From Collimonas pratensis (GTDB lineage Bacteria; Pseudomonadota; Gammaproteobacteria; Burkholderiales; Burkholderiaceae_D), in NCBI RefSeq assembly GCF_001584185.1, contig NZ_CP013234.1:1550001-1614000 (forward strand): a stretch of DNA of 64,000 nucleotides. Reading direction: 5' to 3'. A model generated the notes under the pieces. That model was not told the origin of the DNA. It made no database searches and saw only the letters and a list, made by a program, of their open reading frames with translations. The position numbers were made by a program, and so were the translations under genes. Shown here piece by piece: positions 1-8,491 of this stretch. Numbering within the stretch: position 1 is the stretch's first letter; each line of letters opens with the position of its first letter.

Positions 1-973
1 TGTCGATATAGTCCAGCGCATCGAATACCGGGCCGTAGACTTGCGGTGAGCAGCGCAGCGAGTAGACGTCCTGGATGCGCGAGCTGTATGGAATATCGGT
101 GCGGCGCGTTTCTTCCGGAAACTGCACCGAGCGCGCTTCGTGCGTCGTGCGGGTCGATCCCGACAGCAGCTTGCGGATGATGGCGGCGGTCTTGATCTGG
201 CCGGCATGCGGACGGGCTTGCTGGATGCGGTGGTCGAACGCGGCCATTTCGGCGCGCATGGCTTCCAGCGTCAGGCCCAGCGACAAACAGGCGTCGCTCA
301 ACAGGTTGCGCGCATCGTGCGTCACCAGCACGGCCACCGCCAGCGAAGCGGTGCAGCCGTTGATCAGGGCTGATGCATCCTTGGCTTTCAAGTCAAACTT
401 GACCGCGCCGACGCCGGACTTGGTGATCGCCTCAGGCGCGCTCATGCGCTGGCCCTGGTACATCACTTCGGCTTCGTCGAAACCGGCAATCGCTGCCGCC
501 AGATAAGACAAGGGCGCGAGATCGCCGGAGGCGCCGACGGAACCCTTTTGCGGCATGATCGGATGGATGCCGGCATTCAGGAAAGCCAGCAGGCGGTCCA
601 CCACTTCCACCCGCGGCGCCGAGTAATTGCTGGCGAAGGCGTTGGCGCGCAACAGCATGGTGGCGCGGCTGACTTCTTCCGAGAACGGCTCGCCGAGGCC
701 GGCGCAATGGGCCTTGATCAGCTGGGTCTGGAACAGTTCGATGTGCTCGACCTTGATGCGGGTATCTTTCAGCAGACCGACGCCGGTGTTGAAGCTGTAC
801 ATCATCGGCGCTTCGTCGTGCATCCAGGTCGATTCGATGTAGTCGCGGCTTTCTTTCAGGGCGGCGCGTGAAGAGTCGGCCAGGGTCACCGGCAGGTGCG
901 GCGCGCGGGCGACGTCGACGACTTGCTGCGCAGTCAGGTTGAAACCGTCGATGGTGATAGTGGTAGTAGTCAT
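1..973 (-). CDS. Aromatic amino acid / histidine ammonia-lyase, partial (C-terminus beyond left edge)
   Basis: MIO-dependent ammonia-lyase of the HAL/PAL/TAL family, which removes ammonia from histidine or an aromatic amino acid without an added cofactor. About 324 N-terminal residues are in the window; the rest lies to the left. The Ala-Ser-Gly triad that cyclises to the MIO electrophile is at residues 148-150 in a GSVGASGDLAP context, and the FNTGVG loop is at 61-66. At the substrate-selectivity pair this protein has Ala88-His89, whereas classical HutH has Ser-His, TAL His-Leu and PAL Phe-Leu, so histidine is the best guess but not certain. The ATG at 973 follows the M20 hydrolase stop by 17 bp, so the two are probably co-transcribed. 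No other hut genes are nearby, which is unusual for a standard histidine pathway. Confidence 0.85.
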   Translation of the reverse strand, partial: MTTTTITIDGFNLTAQQVVDVARAPHLPVTLADSSRAALKESRDYIESTWMHDEAPMMYSFNTGVGLLKDTRIKVEHIELFQTQLIKAHCAGLGEPFSEEVSRATMLLRANAFASNYSAPRVEVVDRLLAFLNAGIHPIMPQKGSVGASGDLAPLSYLAAAIAGFDEAEVMYQGQRMSAPEAITKSGVGAVKFDLKAKDASALINGCTASLAVAVLVTHDARNLLSDACLSLGLTLEAMRAEMAAFDHRIQQARPHAGQIKTAAIIRKLLSGSTRTTHEARSVQFPEETRRTDIPYSSRIQDVYSLRCSPQVYGPVFDALDYID

Positions 974-990
974 GTTGAGATCCAAAGTGG

Positions 991-2229
991 TCAGTTCTTA
1001 AAATTTTCGACAAAGCGGCTGAAGACCCGGGCGCCGAGCGCGGCGTCGGCGGCACTCATGATTTCATCCGGATGGTGGCTGATGCCGCCGTTGCCGCAGC
1101 GGACGAACAGCATGGCGACATCGGTGATGGCAGCCATCGCCATGGCGTCGTGGCCGGCGCCGGAAGGCAGGTGGCGCAGCGGCAGTGCGCATTCTTCCAT
1201 CGCGCCGGCCAACTGCTGTTGCAGCCAGGGCGCACAGGGGACGCTGGCGGCTTCGTGGGTCTTGCGGGTTTGAATGACGACATGGCGGCGCGCGGCGACC
1301 TGTTCGATCTGCTGCAGCACATCGGCGACGGCAGCCTGGCGTAGCGCATCCTGTTCGGCCCGGATATCGATCGAGAACACGGCCTTGCCCGGCACCACAT
1401 TGGCGGCGCCGTTCGGCACATTGAACTGGCCGACAGTGCCGACCAGTCCGCGCGTGCCGCTGCAGCGCTGTTCTATATACAAGCCGATTTCAGCCGCCGC
1501 CATGGCGGCATCGCGCCGCATTTCCATCGGCACCGTGCCGGCATGGCCGGCCAGGCCTTCGATTTCCACCATGAAGCGCGAGGCGCCGGAGATGGCGGTC
1601 ACTACGCCCAGCGGCAAATCGTTATTCAGCAGCACCGGCCCTTGTTCGATATGCACTTCGACAAACGCCAGCACGGCGGCCGGCGCGTAAGCCGCCTTGC
1701 CCAGACCACTGGCGTGAAAGCCGGAAGCCGCCATGACATCGCGCATGCTCTGGCCGCTGTCATCCAGGTTGTCCAGCACGCTGAGGTCGAAAGTGCCGGC
1801 GGCGGCGCGGCTGCCGAGGAGGGTGGCTTTGAAACGCACGCCTTCTTCCTCAGCGAAGCCGATCACTTCCAGCGCAAAAGGGAAGCGCTTGCCGGCCGCA
1901 TGCCACTGCCCGATGCAGGCGATCGGCAGCAGGATGCCGAGGTTGCCGTCGTATTTGCCGCCGTTGCGCACCGAATCGAAATGCGAGCCGGTGACCAGCG
2001 CCGGGGCGTCGGTCGTCAAGCCTTCATAGCGGCCGATGACATTGCCGGCCATGTCGCGCCGTACGCTCATGCCGGCGGCGCACATCCATTCCGCCAGCTG
2101 CGCCGCCGCCGCATGATGCGCCGCTGTCAGGTAGGTGCGGGTCAGCATGCCGGGCGCTTCGCTGTGCTGCGCCAGCGCGTCGGCCCAGGTCATGATCTGC
2201 GCGCCGCAGCTGTTCCAGGGTTCTTGCAT
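991..2229 (-). CDS. M20-family Zn-dependent amidohydrolase (allantoate amidohydrolase / N-carbamoyl-L-amino acid hydrolase type)
   Basis: 412-residue cytosolic metallohydrolase of the M20/HyuC-AllC group, which cleaves N-carbamoyl or related N-substituted amino acids. Metal-ligand motifs are visible: GSHFDS (His83), YDGNLG (Asp94), the Glu-Glu cluster in GFAEEEGVRF (about 127-129) and VEVHIEQGP (His about 196). The dimerisation-domain motif GHAGTVPM and a late HHPDE motif are also present. It starts at an ATG with AGGAGAC upstream and is the first gene of an operon with the ammonia-lyase. The divergent neighbour is a dicarboxylate/amino-acid symporter, so the block looks like uptake and breakdown of an amino-acid derivative. 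The exact substrate cannot be read from sequence; hydantoinase or allantoinase partners are absent here. Confidence 0.85.
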   Translation of the reverse strand: MQEPWNSCGAQIMTWADALAQHSEAPGMLTRTYLTAAHHAAAAQLAEWMCAAGMSVRRDMAGNVIGRYEGLTTDAPALVTGSHFDSVRNGGKYDGNLGILLPIACIGQWHAAGKRFPFALEVIGFAEEEGVRFKATLLGSRAAAGTFDLSVLDNLDDSGQSMRDVMAASGFHASGLGKAAYAPAAVLAFVEVHIEQGPVLLNNDLPLGVVTAISGASRFMVEIEGLAGHAGTVPMEMRRDAAMAAAEIGLYIEQRCSGTRGLVGTVGQFNVPNGAANVVPGKAVFSIDIRAEQDALRQAAVADVLQQIEQVAARRHVVIQTRKTHEAASVPCAPWLQQQLAGAMEECALPLRHLPSGAGHDAMAMAAITDVAMLFVRCGNGGISHHPDEIMSAADAALGARVFSRFVENFKN

Positions 2230-2312
2230 GGTTGTCTCCTTGCTAATTGATGGTCTAGACCGTCGAGCGGGCTGTTGTTATTGGTTTTTTGCGATGATAC
2301 ACACAAACTAAG

Positions 2313-2336
2313 TTGAATTCAATTATTGCATACAAT
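2313..2336. promoter_or_regulatory. Candidate operator in divergent promoter region (palindromes TTGAATTCAA and ATTGCATACAAT)
   Basis: The 206-bp gap between the divergent hydrolase and symporter genes is AT-rich. It holds the perfect 10-bp palindrome TTGAATTCAA (2313-2322) and, 2 bp later, ATTG-CATA-CAAT (2325-2336). Inverted repeats of this ATTGTATACAAT type are commonly bound by GntR regulators of the FCD group, and such a gene lies just downstream of the symporter at 3877. Binding is inference. Confidence 0.4.
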
Positions 2337-2399
2337 AAGTGAATGCATTATATTGAATCCGGGATGCAGGCTATTTCATCCAGGCCTGACAGACCAAAA

Positions 2400-2413
2400 T
2401 TGGTATAAACCAA
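2400..2413. promoter_or_regulatory. Candidate operator TTGGT-ATAA-ACCAA in front of the symporter
   Basis: A perfect inverted repeat with 5-bp arms and a 4-bp centre, ending 10 bp before the AGGAG ribosome binding site of the symporter. A site here would overlap or follow the transcription start, as expected for repression. The FCD GntR regulator at 3877 is the obvious candidate, but this is inferred from position only. Confidence 0.4.
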
Positions 2414-2435
2414 ACAAAACAATCAGGAGACAGAC

Positions 2436-3758
2436 GTGCGGCGCTTTTATAAATCACTGTTTGGCCAGGTGCTGATAGCACTTGTGATCGGTATTGCGGT
2501 TGGGGTGCTGTTCCCCAAATTCGGAGAGAGCCTGAAGCCGTTGGGGGATGGCTTCATCAAGCTGGTCAAGATGATCATTCCCATGATCGTGTTCTGCGTC
2601 GTGGTGCATGGCATCTACGGTGCGGGCGAGCTGAAGAAGGTGGGGCGGGTCGGCCTCAAGGCGCTGATCTACTTTGAAGTGGTGACTACCGTTGCGCTGG
2701 TGCTGGGACTGCTGCTGGCATTCGTGTTCCATCCCGGCACCGGCATGAACATCAACCCGGATACGCTCGACGCCAATGCCTTGTCCAGCTATGTCGAGAC
2801 CGCCAAGCAGGTGAAGGGCACCGGTTTCGCCGACTTCGTCATGAAGATCATCCCGAGCACCGTGGTCAGCGCCTTCACTTCCGGCGATGTGCTGCAAGTG
2901 CTGCTGTTCTCCATCATTTTCGGTTCGGCCCTGTCGCTCATCGGTGAAAAAGCGGCGCCCATCGTCATCATCGTGCACAGTATGTCGGAAGCCTTCTTCA
3001 AGTGCATGTCCTTCATCATCCGCTTGGCGCCGCTGGGCGTGTTCGGCGCGATCGCCTTCACGGTCGGCAAGTATGGCGTCGGTTCGCTGCAGCAGCTGGG
3101 CTTCCTGGTGCTGCTGTATTTCTTCGCGGTGGTGATCTTCGTGTTTGCGATACTCGGCACCATCCTGCGCCTGGCCGGCTTCAGCATCTTCAAGCTGATC
3201 AAGTACCTGCGTGCGGAACTGCTGGTAGTGCTGGCTACGGCATCTTCGGACAGCGTGCTGCCGCAGATCATGCGCAAGCTGGAATACATGGGCATCAAGG
3301 GTTCCACCGTCGGCCTGGTGATCCCGACCGGCTATTCCTTCAATCTGGATGCCTTTTCCATCTACCTGACCCTGGCCGCGGTGTTCATTGCGCAAGCCAC
3401 CAATACGCCGCTGTCGATCACCGATCTGCTGGCGATCCTGGCGGTGGCCCTGATTACCTCGAAAGGCGCGCACGGCGTGCCGGGCTCAGCCATCGTGATC
3501 CTGGCGGCGACCTTGTCGGCGATTCCGGCGATCCCGGTGGTCGGGCTGGTGCTGGTGCTGTCGATCGACTGGTTCATGGGGATCGCCCGCGCACTCGGCA
3601 ACCTGCTCGGCAACTGCGTCGCCACAGTGGTGGTGGCAGTGTGGGAAAAGGATATCGACCGCGCCCGCGCACATGCGGTGCTGAACGGCGCCCGGCCGCC
3701 GCTGGAGGACGAGCTGCCGGCGCCGCTGCAGGCGGTGGGCGACAGCCGGCCGGCATAG
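2436..3758 (+). CDS. DctA/GltP-type dicarboxylate/amino acid:cation symporter (DAACS family)
   Basis: 440-residue inner-membrane secondary transporter of the DAACS family (SLC1 fold), which imports C4-dicarboxylates or acidic amino acids with protons or sodium. The hydrophobic segments start at once after MRRFYKSLFG, and the two re-entrant hairpin signatures are present: TASSDSVLP around residue 270 and PTGYSFNLDAFSIYLT around 300. DctA proteins usually read NLDGT at the second site; this one reads NLDAF, so the substrate may differ from succinate. The start is GTG at 2436 with AGGAG 8 bp upstream. It faces the ammonia-lyase operon across a shared regulatory region and probably supplies its substrate or exports or imports a related acid. 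Confidence 0.85.
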   Translation: MRRFYKSLFGQVLIALVIGIAVGVLFPKFGESLKPLGDGFIKLVKMIIPMIVFCVVVHGIYGAGELKKVGRVGLKALIYFEVVTTVALVLGLLLAFVFHPGTGMNINPDTLDANALSSYVETAKQVKGTGFADFVMKIIPSTVVSAFTSGDVLQVLLFSIIFGSALSLIGEKAAPIVIIVHSMSEAFFKCMSFIIRLAPLGVFGAIAFTVGKYGVGSLQQLGFLVLLYFFAVVIFVFAILGTILRLAGFSIFKLIKYLRAELLVVLATASSDSVLPQIMRKLEYMGIKGSTVGLVIPTGYSFNLDAFSIYLTLAAVFIAQATNTPLSITDLLAILAVALITSKGAHGVPGSAIVILAATLSAIPAIPVVGLVLVLSIDWFMGIARALGNLLGNCVATVVVAVWEKDIDRARAHAVLNGARPPLEDELPAPLQAVGDSRPA

Positions 3759-3769
3759 ACGGCAGGACA

Positions 3770-3791
3770 GCCGGCGGCGCTTGCCGCCGGC
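3770..3791 (+). terminator. Rho-independent terminator after the symporter
   Basis: A 9-bp GC-only stem (GCCGGCGGC / GCCGCCGGC) with a 4-nt loop begins 11 bp after the symporter stop codon. An AT-rich, T-rich tract follows it at about 3800. It separates the symporter from the GntR gene. Confidence 0.7.
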
Positions 3792-3876
3792 CGCAGCGGA
3801 TTCTTATTTTTATAATATAAGGTGTCGCATAGTACAATTTTGTTCTTTAGAACCACGCTTCAAGGAAATCGAGAAC

Positions 3877-4572
3877 ATGAGCCTGTCATCCAGCCCACCC
3901 GGCGCCGACAGTTCTGACGATATCGCCGCCGACATCACGACGGCGATTGCCGAGCAGCGCCTGCCGCCCGGCACCAAGCTGCGGGAAGAAGCGCTGGCGC
4001 GCCTGTATTCCGTCAGCCGCACCAAGATCCGCGCGGCGCTGGTGATGCTGGCCAAGGACAAGCTGATCGACCTGGTGCCCGACAAGGGCGCTTTCGTCAG
4101 TCGCCCGACCGAAGAAGAAGCGCGCCAGATCTTTTTCGTGCGGCGCGTACTGGAAGCCGCGCTGGTGCGCGAATTCGTCGCCAAGGCTACGGCTGCCGAT
4201 TATGCAACGCTGGAACAGCACTTGCAGCAGGAGCGCGAGGCGCTGTCCAAGGAAAACCCGCAGATCCGTTCGCGCCTGCTGAGCGATTTCCACATCCTGC
4301 TGGCGCGCGCCGTCGGCAACCAGGTGCTGACCGACGTTCTCACCAAGCTGGCCGGCCGCAGCTCCCTGATCACCATGCTCTACCAGTCCACCCGCGATGC
4401 CGCCTGTTCCTCCGATGAACACGTGGAATTCCTGCAGGCGGCGAAGTCCGGCGATGCCGACAAAGCGGTGGAGCTGATGCTGCATCACTTGCATCATGTC
4501 GAGAAGGCGTTGCAGTTCGAAATACCGCCGTCTGATGGCAAGAAGGACTTCGTCAAGGCGTTGCTGGCCTAG
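3877..4572 (+). CDS. GntR-family transcriptional regulator, FCD domain (FadR subfamily)
   Basis: 231-residue DNA-binding repressor or activator. The N-terminal winged helix runs from about residue 14 to 75, with the GTKLREEALARLYSVSRTKI helix-turn-helix region and the KGAFVS wing. The C-terminal all-helical FCD domain contains the expected acidic and histidine metal-ligand pattern, including DFH near residue 130 and the EHVEF and HHLHH motifs near the end. The ATG at 3877 has AAGGAA upstream; an upstream in-frame codon would add an unconserved N-terminal tail and was rejected. It most likely controls the neighbouring symporter and ammonia-lyase/hydrolase operons through the palindromes between them, with an amino acid or organic acid as ligand. 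Confidence 0.85.
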   Translation: MSLSSSPPGADSSDDIAADITTAIAEQRLPPGTKLREEALARLYSVSRTKIRAALVMLAKDKLIDLVPDKGAFVSRPTEEEARQIFFVRRVLEAALVREFVAKATAADYATLEQHLQQEREALSKENPQIRSRLLSDFHILLARAVGNQVLTDVLTKLAGRSSLITMLYQSTRDAACSSDEHVEFLQAAKSGDADKAVELMLHHLHHVEKALQFEIPPSDGKKDFVKALLA

Positions 4573-4626
4573 TACTACCGCAGCATCCAATCCCCTGCAG
4601 TTAACCATCCAGATAAAAGGATATCC

Positions 4627-6870
4627 ATGCGCCGTGGCTTTGCGATTTTTTGTTTTCTGATGACGGCAGGGCAGGCACAGGCAGTTGACTCAAGCGCCAT
4701 TCAACGCATGACGGATGTCGCGCATTTGTGGAGCGATGTCAAATGGCTCAGCCCGGCGCTGGCCAGCGGCGAGATCGACTGGGACCAGGCGCTGGTCGAC
4801 GCTTTGCCGAAAGTGGAAGCGGCAAGCACGCCGGCGGCGTTTCAGGATGCGGTGACGGCCTTGATGAAGCCGCTGCATGATCCGGCGTTTCAGATTTTCA
4901 CCATAGACGAACCCAATTATGTCAGCGAGGAGAGCTCGCAGGAAATGGTGGAATGGCTCCCTGGCGATGTCGCGCTACTCCATCTGCATCGTCTTAGCAG
5001 CATGCGGGTGACCACCGGCGAGCTGCATTTTGAAGCGGTGACGGCGCAGCTGGCTGCCCGCGCCAAAGGCTTGATCATTGACCTGCGGCCGACCAGGGAA
5101 AGCGCCAGCTATGGCTATGGTGCGGAATTTCCAGACGAATTGATTGCCAATTTCATCGATCAGCCTTTGCTGCTGCCCTCGAACCGGTATCGCTATCACA
5201 CTGGTTTCCAGCCGGAGATAGGGATTACCAGCGGCATGTATTTTTCTGCCAGCCTGATGCTGCAGACCTCGCGCCTGATGCCGGTGAAGGGCGGCCATGC
5301 CATACCAATGGTTTTTATCGTCAATCAGTCGAACCGGGTGCCTCTTTCGGCGCTAGCTCTGCAGCGTGCCGGCAAGGCCTGGATCCTGGCGGAAGGCCAG
5401 GCGTCCGCCGCCTGGGCAGTGCCTGTCAGGGCGATCACGCTTGACGATGACGGCAAAACCGGCATGAACTACAGCGTAGGCGAACTGATATTTCCAGATG
5501 GCGCCAGCGGCTTTGGTGTCGACGCCAGCGTGGCGCCGGATAGCGCCTCGGGCGCCGGCAGTCCGGCGGCCAAGGCTGCGCTGAAACTGATCAGAAGCGG
5601 TGTCAGACCGGGCAGCGCAACGGTATACGCGAAGACAGCGGCGATGCCGGTGCGGCAGCTCGTGTCGCTTTCCTCCGAGCTCAGGTTCCCGAGTTTGCCC
5701 TGGCGCCAGCTTGCCGTGATCAAGCTGTGGTCGACCATGGATAAATTCTTTCCTTACCTGGCGTATGCGGATCGTCCGTGGGACGATGCCTTGCCTGAAT
5801 TCCTTGCGCGCATGAAGACGGTAAGCAATAGCCGCGGGTACGCCCAGGCGCTGGCGGAAATGGCCGCGAAGCTGGATGACAGCCACGTCTGGATCCAAGG
5901 CCCTGAGCGTGCTTCCCTGTATGGCGAGGCACCGGCTGGCGTGCGTTTGGCCAGCGTTGAAAATCGCATCGCGATTGTGGAAATAACGGATCAGGAACTG
6001 CAAAAGAATGCGCAAGTGAAAGTCGGGGACGTGGTGCTGGCGGTTGATGGCGAAGACATTTCGCAACGTATCAGCGAGCTGAAAAAAATCACCAGCGGCT
6101 CGACCGAGGCAGCGCGCCTGCGCGACGTCCTTCCCAACCTGCTTGCCGGCGCGAATGGCAGCGTGGCGAAAGTGCTGATCGAAGATGCCGGCGGCGTTCG
6201 GCACGAAGTAATGCTGCCCCGTTCCGACGCCTTTTGGAAATTCTGGAAGGCCAGGCGTAGCGGCGCGATCTTCAAGATCCTGCCGGGGAATATCGGCTAT
6301 GCCGATCTTGACCGGCTGGCGCTGAAAGATGTCGACGCCATGTTCGACGCTTTCAAGCAGACGGATGGCCTGATCCTGGATATGCGCGGTTACCCGAACG
6401 GTACGCTGTGGCGAATTGCCGCCAGGCTGAACGTCAAGGGTGCGCAGTTCGGTGCGAATTTTTCGCGGCGGATCGCGACCGCCTTGCCGTCGGAGCAGGG
6501 TAGTCTCAATACCTTCCGGCAGTCCGTGCCGAAATCCGACAAGCCGCTGTACAAGGGCAAAGTGGTGATGCTGATCGATCAAAGTACGCAGAGCCAGGCC
6601 GAGCACAGCGGTCTTTTCTTCGAGGCCGCCACGGCCATTACCTTTATCGGCAGCCCCAGCGCCGGGGCCGACGGCGACCTCACCAAGCTGGTTCTTCCCG
6701 GCGCCATTTCGGTGTCGTTTTCCGGCCAGGAAGTACGCCACGCCGACGGCCGCCAGCTGCAGCGGGTCGGCCTGCAACCCGATATCAAGGTCGTGCCTAC
6801 CCTGGACGGCATCCGGACTGGCCGCGACGAGGTACTGGAACGGGCGCAGGCATTCCTGCAAGCGCGCTGA
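4627..6870 (+). CDS. Secreted S41-family peptidase with PDZ domain and an apparently degenerate second S41-like half
   Basis: 747-residue exported protein with a short signal peptide (residues 1-19, cleaving near GQAQAVDS). The C-terminal half (about 350-747) resembles S41/C-terminal processing peptidases: a helical cap region, a PDZ-like segment around 440-480 (KVGDVVLAVDGEDI), and a core with GLILDMRGYPNG and the catalytic serine region TQSQAEHSG. The N-terminal half also carries S41-like pieces, such as GLIIDLRP near residue 155 and a VFIVNQS strand near 230, but no SQAE-type serine motif. It may be a duplicated and inactivated fold. The start ATG has AAAGGA upstream. It stands alone between a regulator and a repeat; the substrate is unknown. 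Confidence 0.75.
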   Translation: MRRGFAIFCFLMTAGQAQAVDSSAIQRMTDVAHLWSDVKWLSPALASGEIDWDQALVDALPKVEAASTPAAFQDAVTALMKPLHDPAFQIFTIDEPNYVSEESSQEMVEWLPGDVALLHLHRLSSMRVTTGELHFEAVTAQLAARAKGLIIDLRPTRESASYGYGAEFPDELIANFIDQPLLLPSNRYRYHTGFQPEIGITSGMYFSASLMLQTSRLMPVKGGHAIPMVFIVNQSNRVPLSALALQRAGKAWILAEGQASAAWAVPVRAITLDDDGKTGMNYSVGELIFPDGASGFGVDASVAPDSASGAGSPAAKAALKLIRSGVRPGSATVYAKTAAMPVRQLVSLSSELRFPSLPWRQLAVIKLWSTMDKFFPYLAYADRPWDDALPEFLARMKTVSNSRGYAQALAEMAAKLDDSHVWIQGPERASLYGEAPAGVRLASVENRIAIVEITDQELQKNAQVKVGDVVLAVDGEDISQRISELKKITSGSTEAARLRDVLPNLLAGANGSVAKVLIEDAGGVRHEVMLPRSDAFWKFWKARRSGAIFKILPGNIGYADLDRLALKDVDAMFDAFKQTDGLILDMRGYPNGTLWRIAARLNVKGAQFGANFSRRIATALPSEQGSLNTFRQSVPKSDKPLYKGKVVMLIDQSTQSQAEHSGLFFEAATAITFIGSPSAGADGDLTKLVLPGAISVSFSGQEVRHADGRQLQRVGLQPDIKVVPTLDGIRTGRDEVLERAQAFLQAR

Positions 6871-6880
6871 CGTTCGCGCG

Positions 6881-6965
6881 CCGTCTAGGCGACCCCGACT
6901 AGGCGTCCCCGTCATTCCCGCGTTCGCGGGAATGACGGGCCGACGAGGCGGGGTGGCCTAGACGG
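6881..6965. repeat. Nested REP-like palindrome (CGTCATTCCCGCG core)
   Basis: Inner perfect hairpin of 13-bp arms, CGTCATTCCCGCG (6910-6922) and its complement (6925-6937), with a TT loop. An outer pair of 17-bp arms (6881-6897 and 6949-6965, one mismatch, core CTAGGCGACCCCG) encloses it. The same core and flank recur at 40525-40626, so this is a dispersed family. It lies between convergent genes and could also stop transcription. Confidence 0.8.
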
Positions 6966-6985
6966 GGAGGCGGAGCGGAGGGGGC

Positions 6986-7744
6986 TTACATCTGCTTGAA
7001 CAGATGGATGAAGCTGCGGCTTACCTCTAGTTTCTCGGTATGCCCTTTGACCAGCACCTGATGGCGGCCGCGCATGTCGCGTGTGATGCCGTCGATGGCG
7101 TTGACGTTGACCAGCGTGGCGCGGTGGATCTGCCAGAACAGGTCGGGGTCGAGTTCTTCCGCCAGGTCGCGCACCGGCTTGCGGATTAGCGCTTCGTAAG
7201 TGGCGGTCTGGACGCTGGTGTATTTTTCATCGGAGCGGAAAAACAGGATTTCCTGCACCGGGATCAGGCGTAGCTGCTGGCCGATGCTGGCCTGTATCCA
7301 TTGCAGGTACACCGGCTTGGTGGCGATCCCCATCTGCTTGGCCAGCTGGGTCAGCATCGAGCTCATGTCGGTCGGCGCGGCGCTGGTGCTCAGGCGTGCC
7401 TTGAGGCGTGTCACGGTCAAGGCCAGGCGCTCCGCTTCGGCCGGTTTCAGGATGTAGTCGACGGCGCCGTGTTCGAACGCTTCAATCGCGTATTCGTCGT
7501 AGGCGGTGATGAAAACGATATGGCTTTTGCCGCCGATTTCCTGCGCTGCCTGCAAGCCGGTCTTGCCAGGCATGCGGATGTCGAGAAAGGTGAAGTCAGG
7601 TTCCAGCTGGTCGACCAGTTCGATGGCTTCATCGCCATTCTTGGCTTCGCCGAGGATTTCCAGTTCCGGCCACGCCTGGCTCAGGCGCAGGCGGATCTGA
7701 TCGCGCATCAGGCGCTCGTCATCGGCAATGATTGCAGTAGGCAT
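6986..7744 (-). CDS. LytTR-family response regulator (LytR/AlgR type)
   Basis: 252-residue cytosolic response regulator. The receiver domain (1-120) has the acidic pair at Asp8-Asp9, phosphoacceptor Asp55 in FLDIRMPGKTG, and conserved Thr (TAYDEY) and Lys (ILKPAE) residues. The C-terminal LytTR DNA-binding domain (about 145-248) contains FFRSDEKYTSV, the FWQIHRATLVNVNAI segment and a VSRSF ending. It is the last gene of a three-gene operon with a LytS-like kinase and a GIN-domain protein, starting 17 bp after the latter. The kinase at 8492-9910 is its likely partner. Confidence 0.92.
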   Translation of the reverse strand: MPTAIIADDERLMRDQIRLRLSQAWPELEILGEAKNGDEAIELVDQLEPDFTFLDIRMPGKTGLQAAQEIGGKSHIVFITAYDEYAIEAFEHGAVDYILKPAEAERLALTVTRLKARLSTSAAPTDMSSMLTQLAKQMGIATKPVYLQWIQASIGQQLRLIPVQEILFFRSDEKYTSVQTATYEALIRKPVRDLAEELDPDLFWQIHRATLVNVNAIDGITRDMRGRHQVLVKGHTEKLEVSRSFIHLFKQM

Positions 7745-7761
7745 AGGCGAATTCTAAGGAT

Positions 7762-8478
7762 TTAGCGTTTTTTGACTGAGCCCGAACCCATGATGCTGGA
7801 GCGCACCTGCGGGTCGCCCATATAGGATACATCACCGGAGCCGGCGGTGGATACCGACAGCTGCTTGCTGGCATACACGTGGGCGTCGCCGCTGCCGACG
7901 ATCGAGACATGGGTGCTTTCCGCCATCAGGTCGAAGCCGTCGTAGTCGCCGCTGCCGGCGATCGAGACGCGCAGGTCGCGGGTCCTGCCCTTGACCTTGA
8001 TATCGCCGGCGCCGGCGATGGAAGCATTGACGTTAGGCGCATTCAGCTCGCCGCTGACGGTGCCGGAGCCGGCGATCGAGATCTTGATGGTGTCTTTCGC
8101 GCTCAACTTGCCGAGCACCTTGAGATCGCCCGAGCCGAAGATGCTGAGGCCGTTGACGTCCGGCGCGGTGAGGTAAACGTTGACGTTGGTGTTGTGGAAC
8201 ATCCTGCTGCCGCCTGAGATGACGCGCAGCACGGAGCCGCTGACATCCAGCCGGACCTGGGATGCGCCGTTGCCTTCGGCTTCGATCACGGCCGGCTTGG
8301 CCGGCCCCTGGGTCAGGTAGACATTCACTGCATCCATGATTTCCACCTGCTGGAAACTGTCTACCTGGCGTTCGGTCTTGTTCACGTCTGCAGCCACGCT
8401 AGGGCTGCAGCTGAGCAATGGGATCATTGCGGCAGTAGCCAGTGCAAAAAAGAAGGCAAAGCGTGAGGGCGATTTCAT
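7762..8478 (-). CDS. Secreted GIN-domain (DUF2807) auto-transporter-adhesin-like protein
   Basis: 238 residues. An N-terminal signal sequence ends in a lipobox-like LLSC (residues 21-24), so it may be a lipoprotein. The rest is a repetitive beta-structure with glycine turns recurring about every 20 residues (FGSGDLKV, IAGSGTVSG, IAGAGDIKV, IAGSGDYDG, VGSGDAHV, TAGSGDVSY, MGSGSVKKR), the pattern of the GIN domain. Function of this family is unknown; it is often found in envelope-stress or sensing contexts. The ATG at 8478 has AGGAA upstream. It lies between a sensor kinase gene (13 bp gap) and its regulator gene (17 bp gap), so the product may modulate or be sensed by that two-component system. 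Confidence 0.85.
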   Translation of the reverse strand: MKSPSRFAFFFALATAAMIPLLSCSPSVAADVNKTERQVDSFQQVEIMDAVNVYLTQGPAKPAVIEAEGNGASQVRLDVSGSVLRVISGGSRMFHNTNVNVYLTAPDVNGLSIFGSGDLKVLGKLSAKDTIKISIAGSGTVSGELNAPNVNASIAGAGDIKVKGRTRDLRVSIAGSGDYDGFDLMAESTHVSIVGSGDAHVYASKQLSVSTAGSGDVSYMGDPQVRSSIMGSGSVKKR

Positions 8479-8491
8479 AGTTGTGTTCCTG

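Noticed and set aside
5353..6915. 520-codon open frame on the minus strand across the S41 peptidase gene
   Set aside because: It is the complement of a gene with signal peptide, PDZ and serine motifs; its translation is Arg/Gln/His-rich without any domain, as expected for antisense frames in GC-rich DNA.
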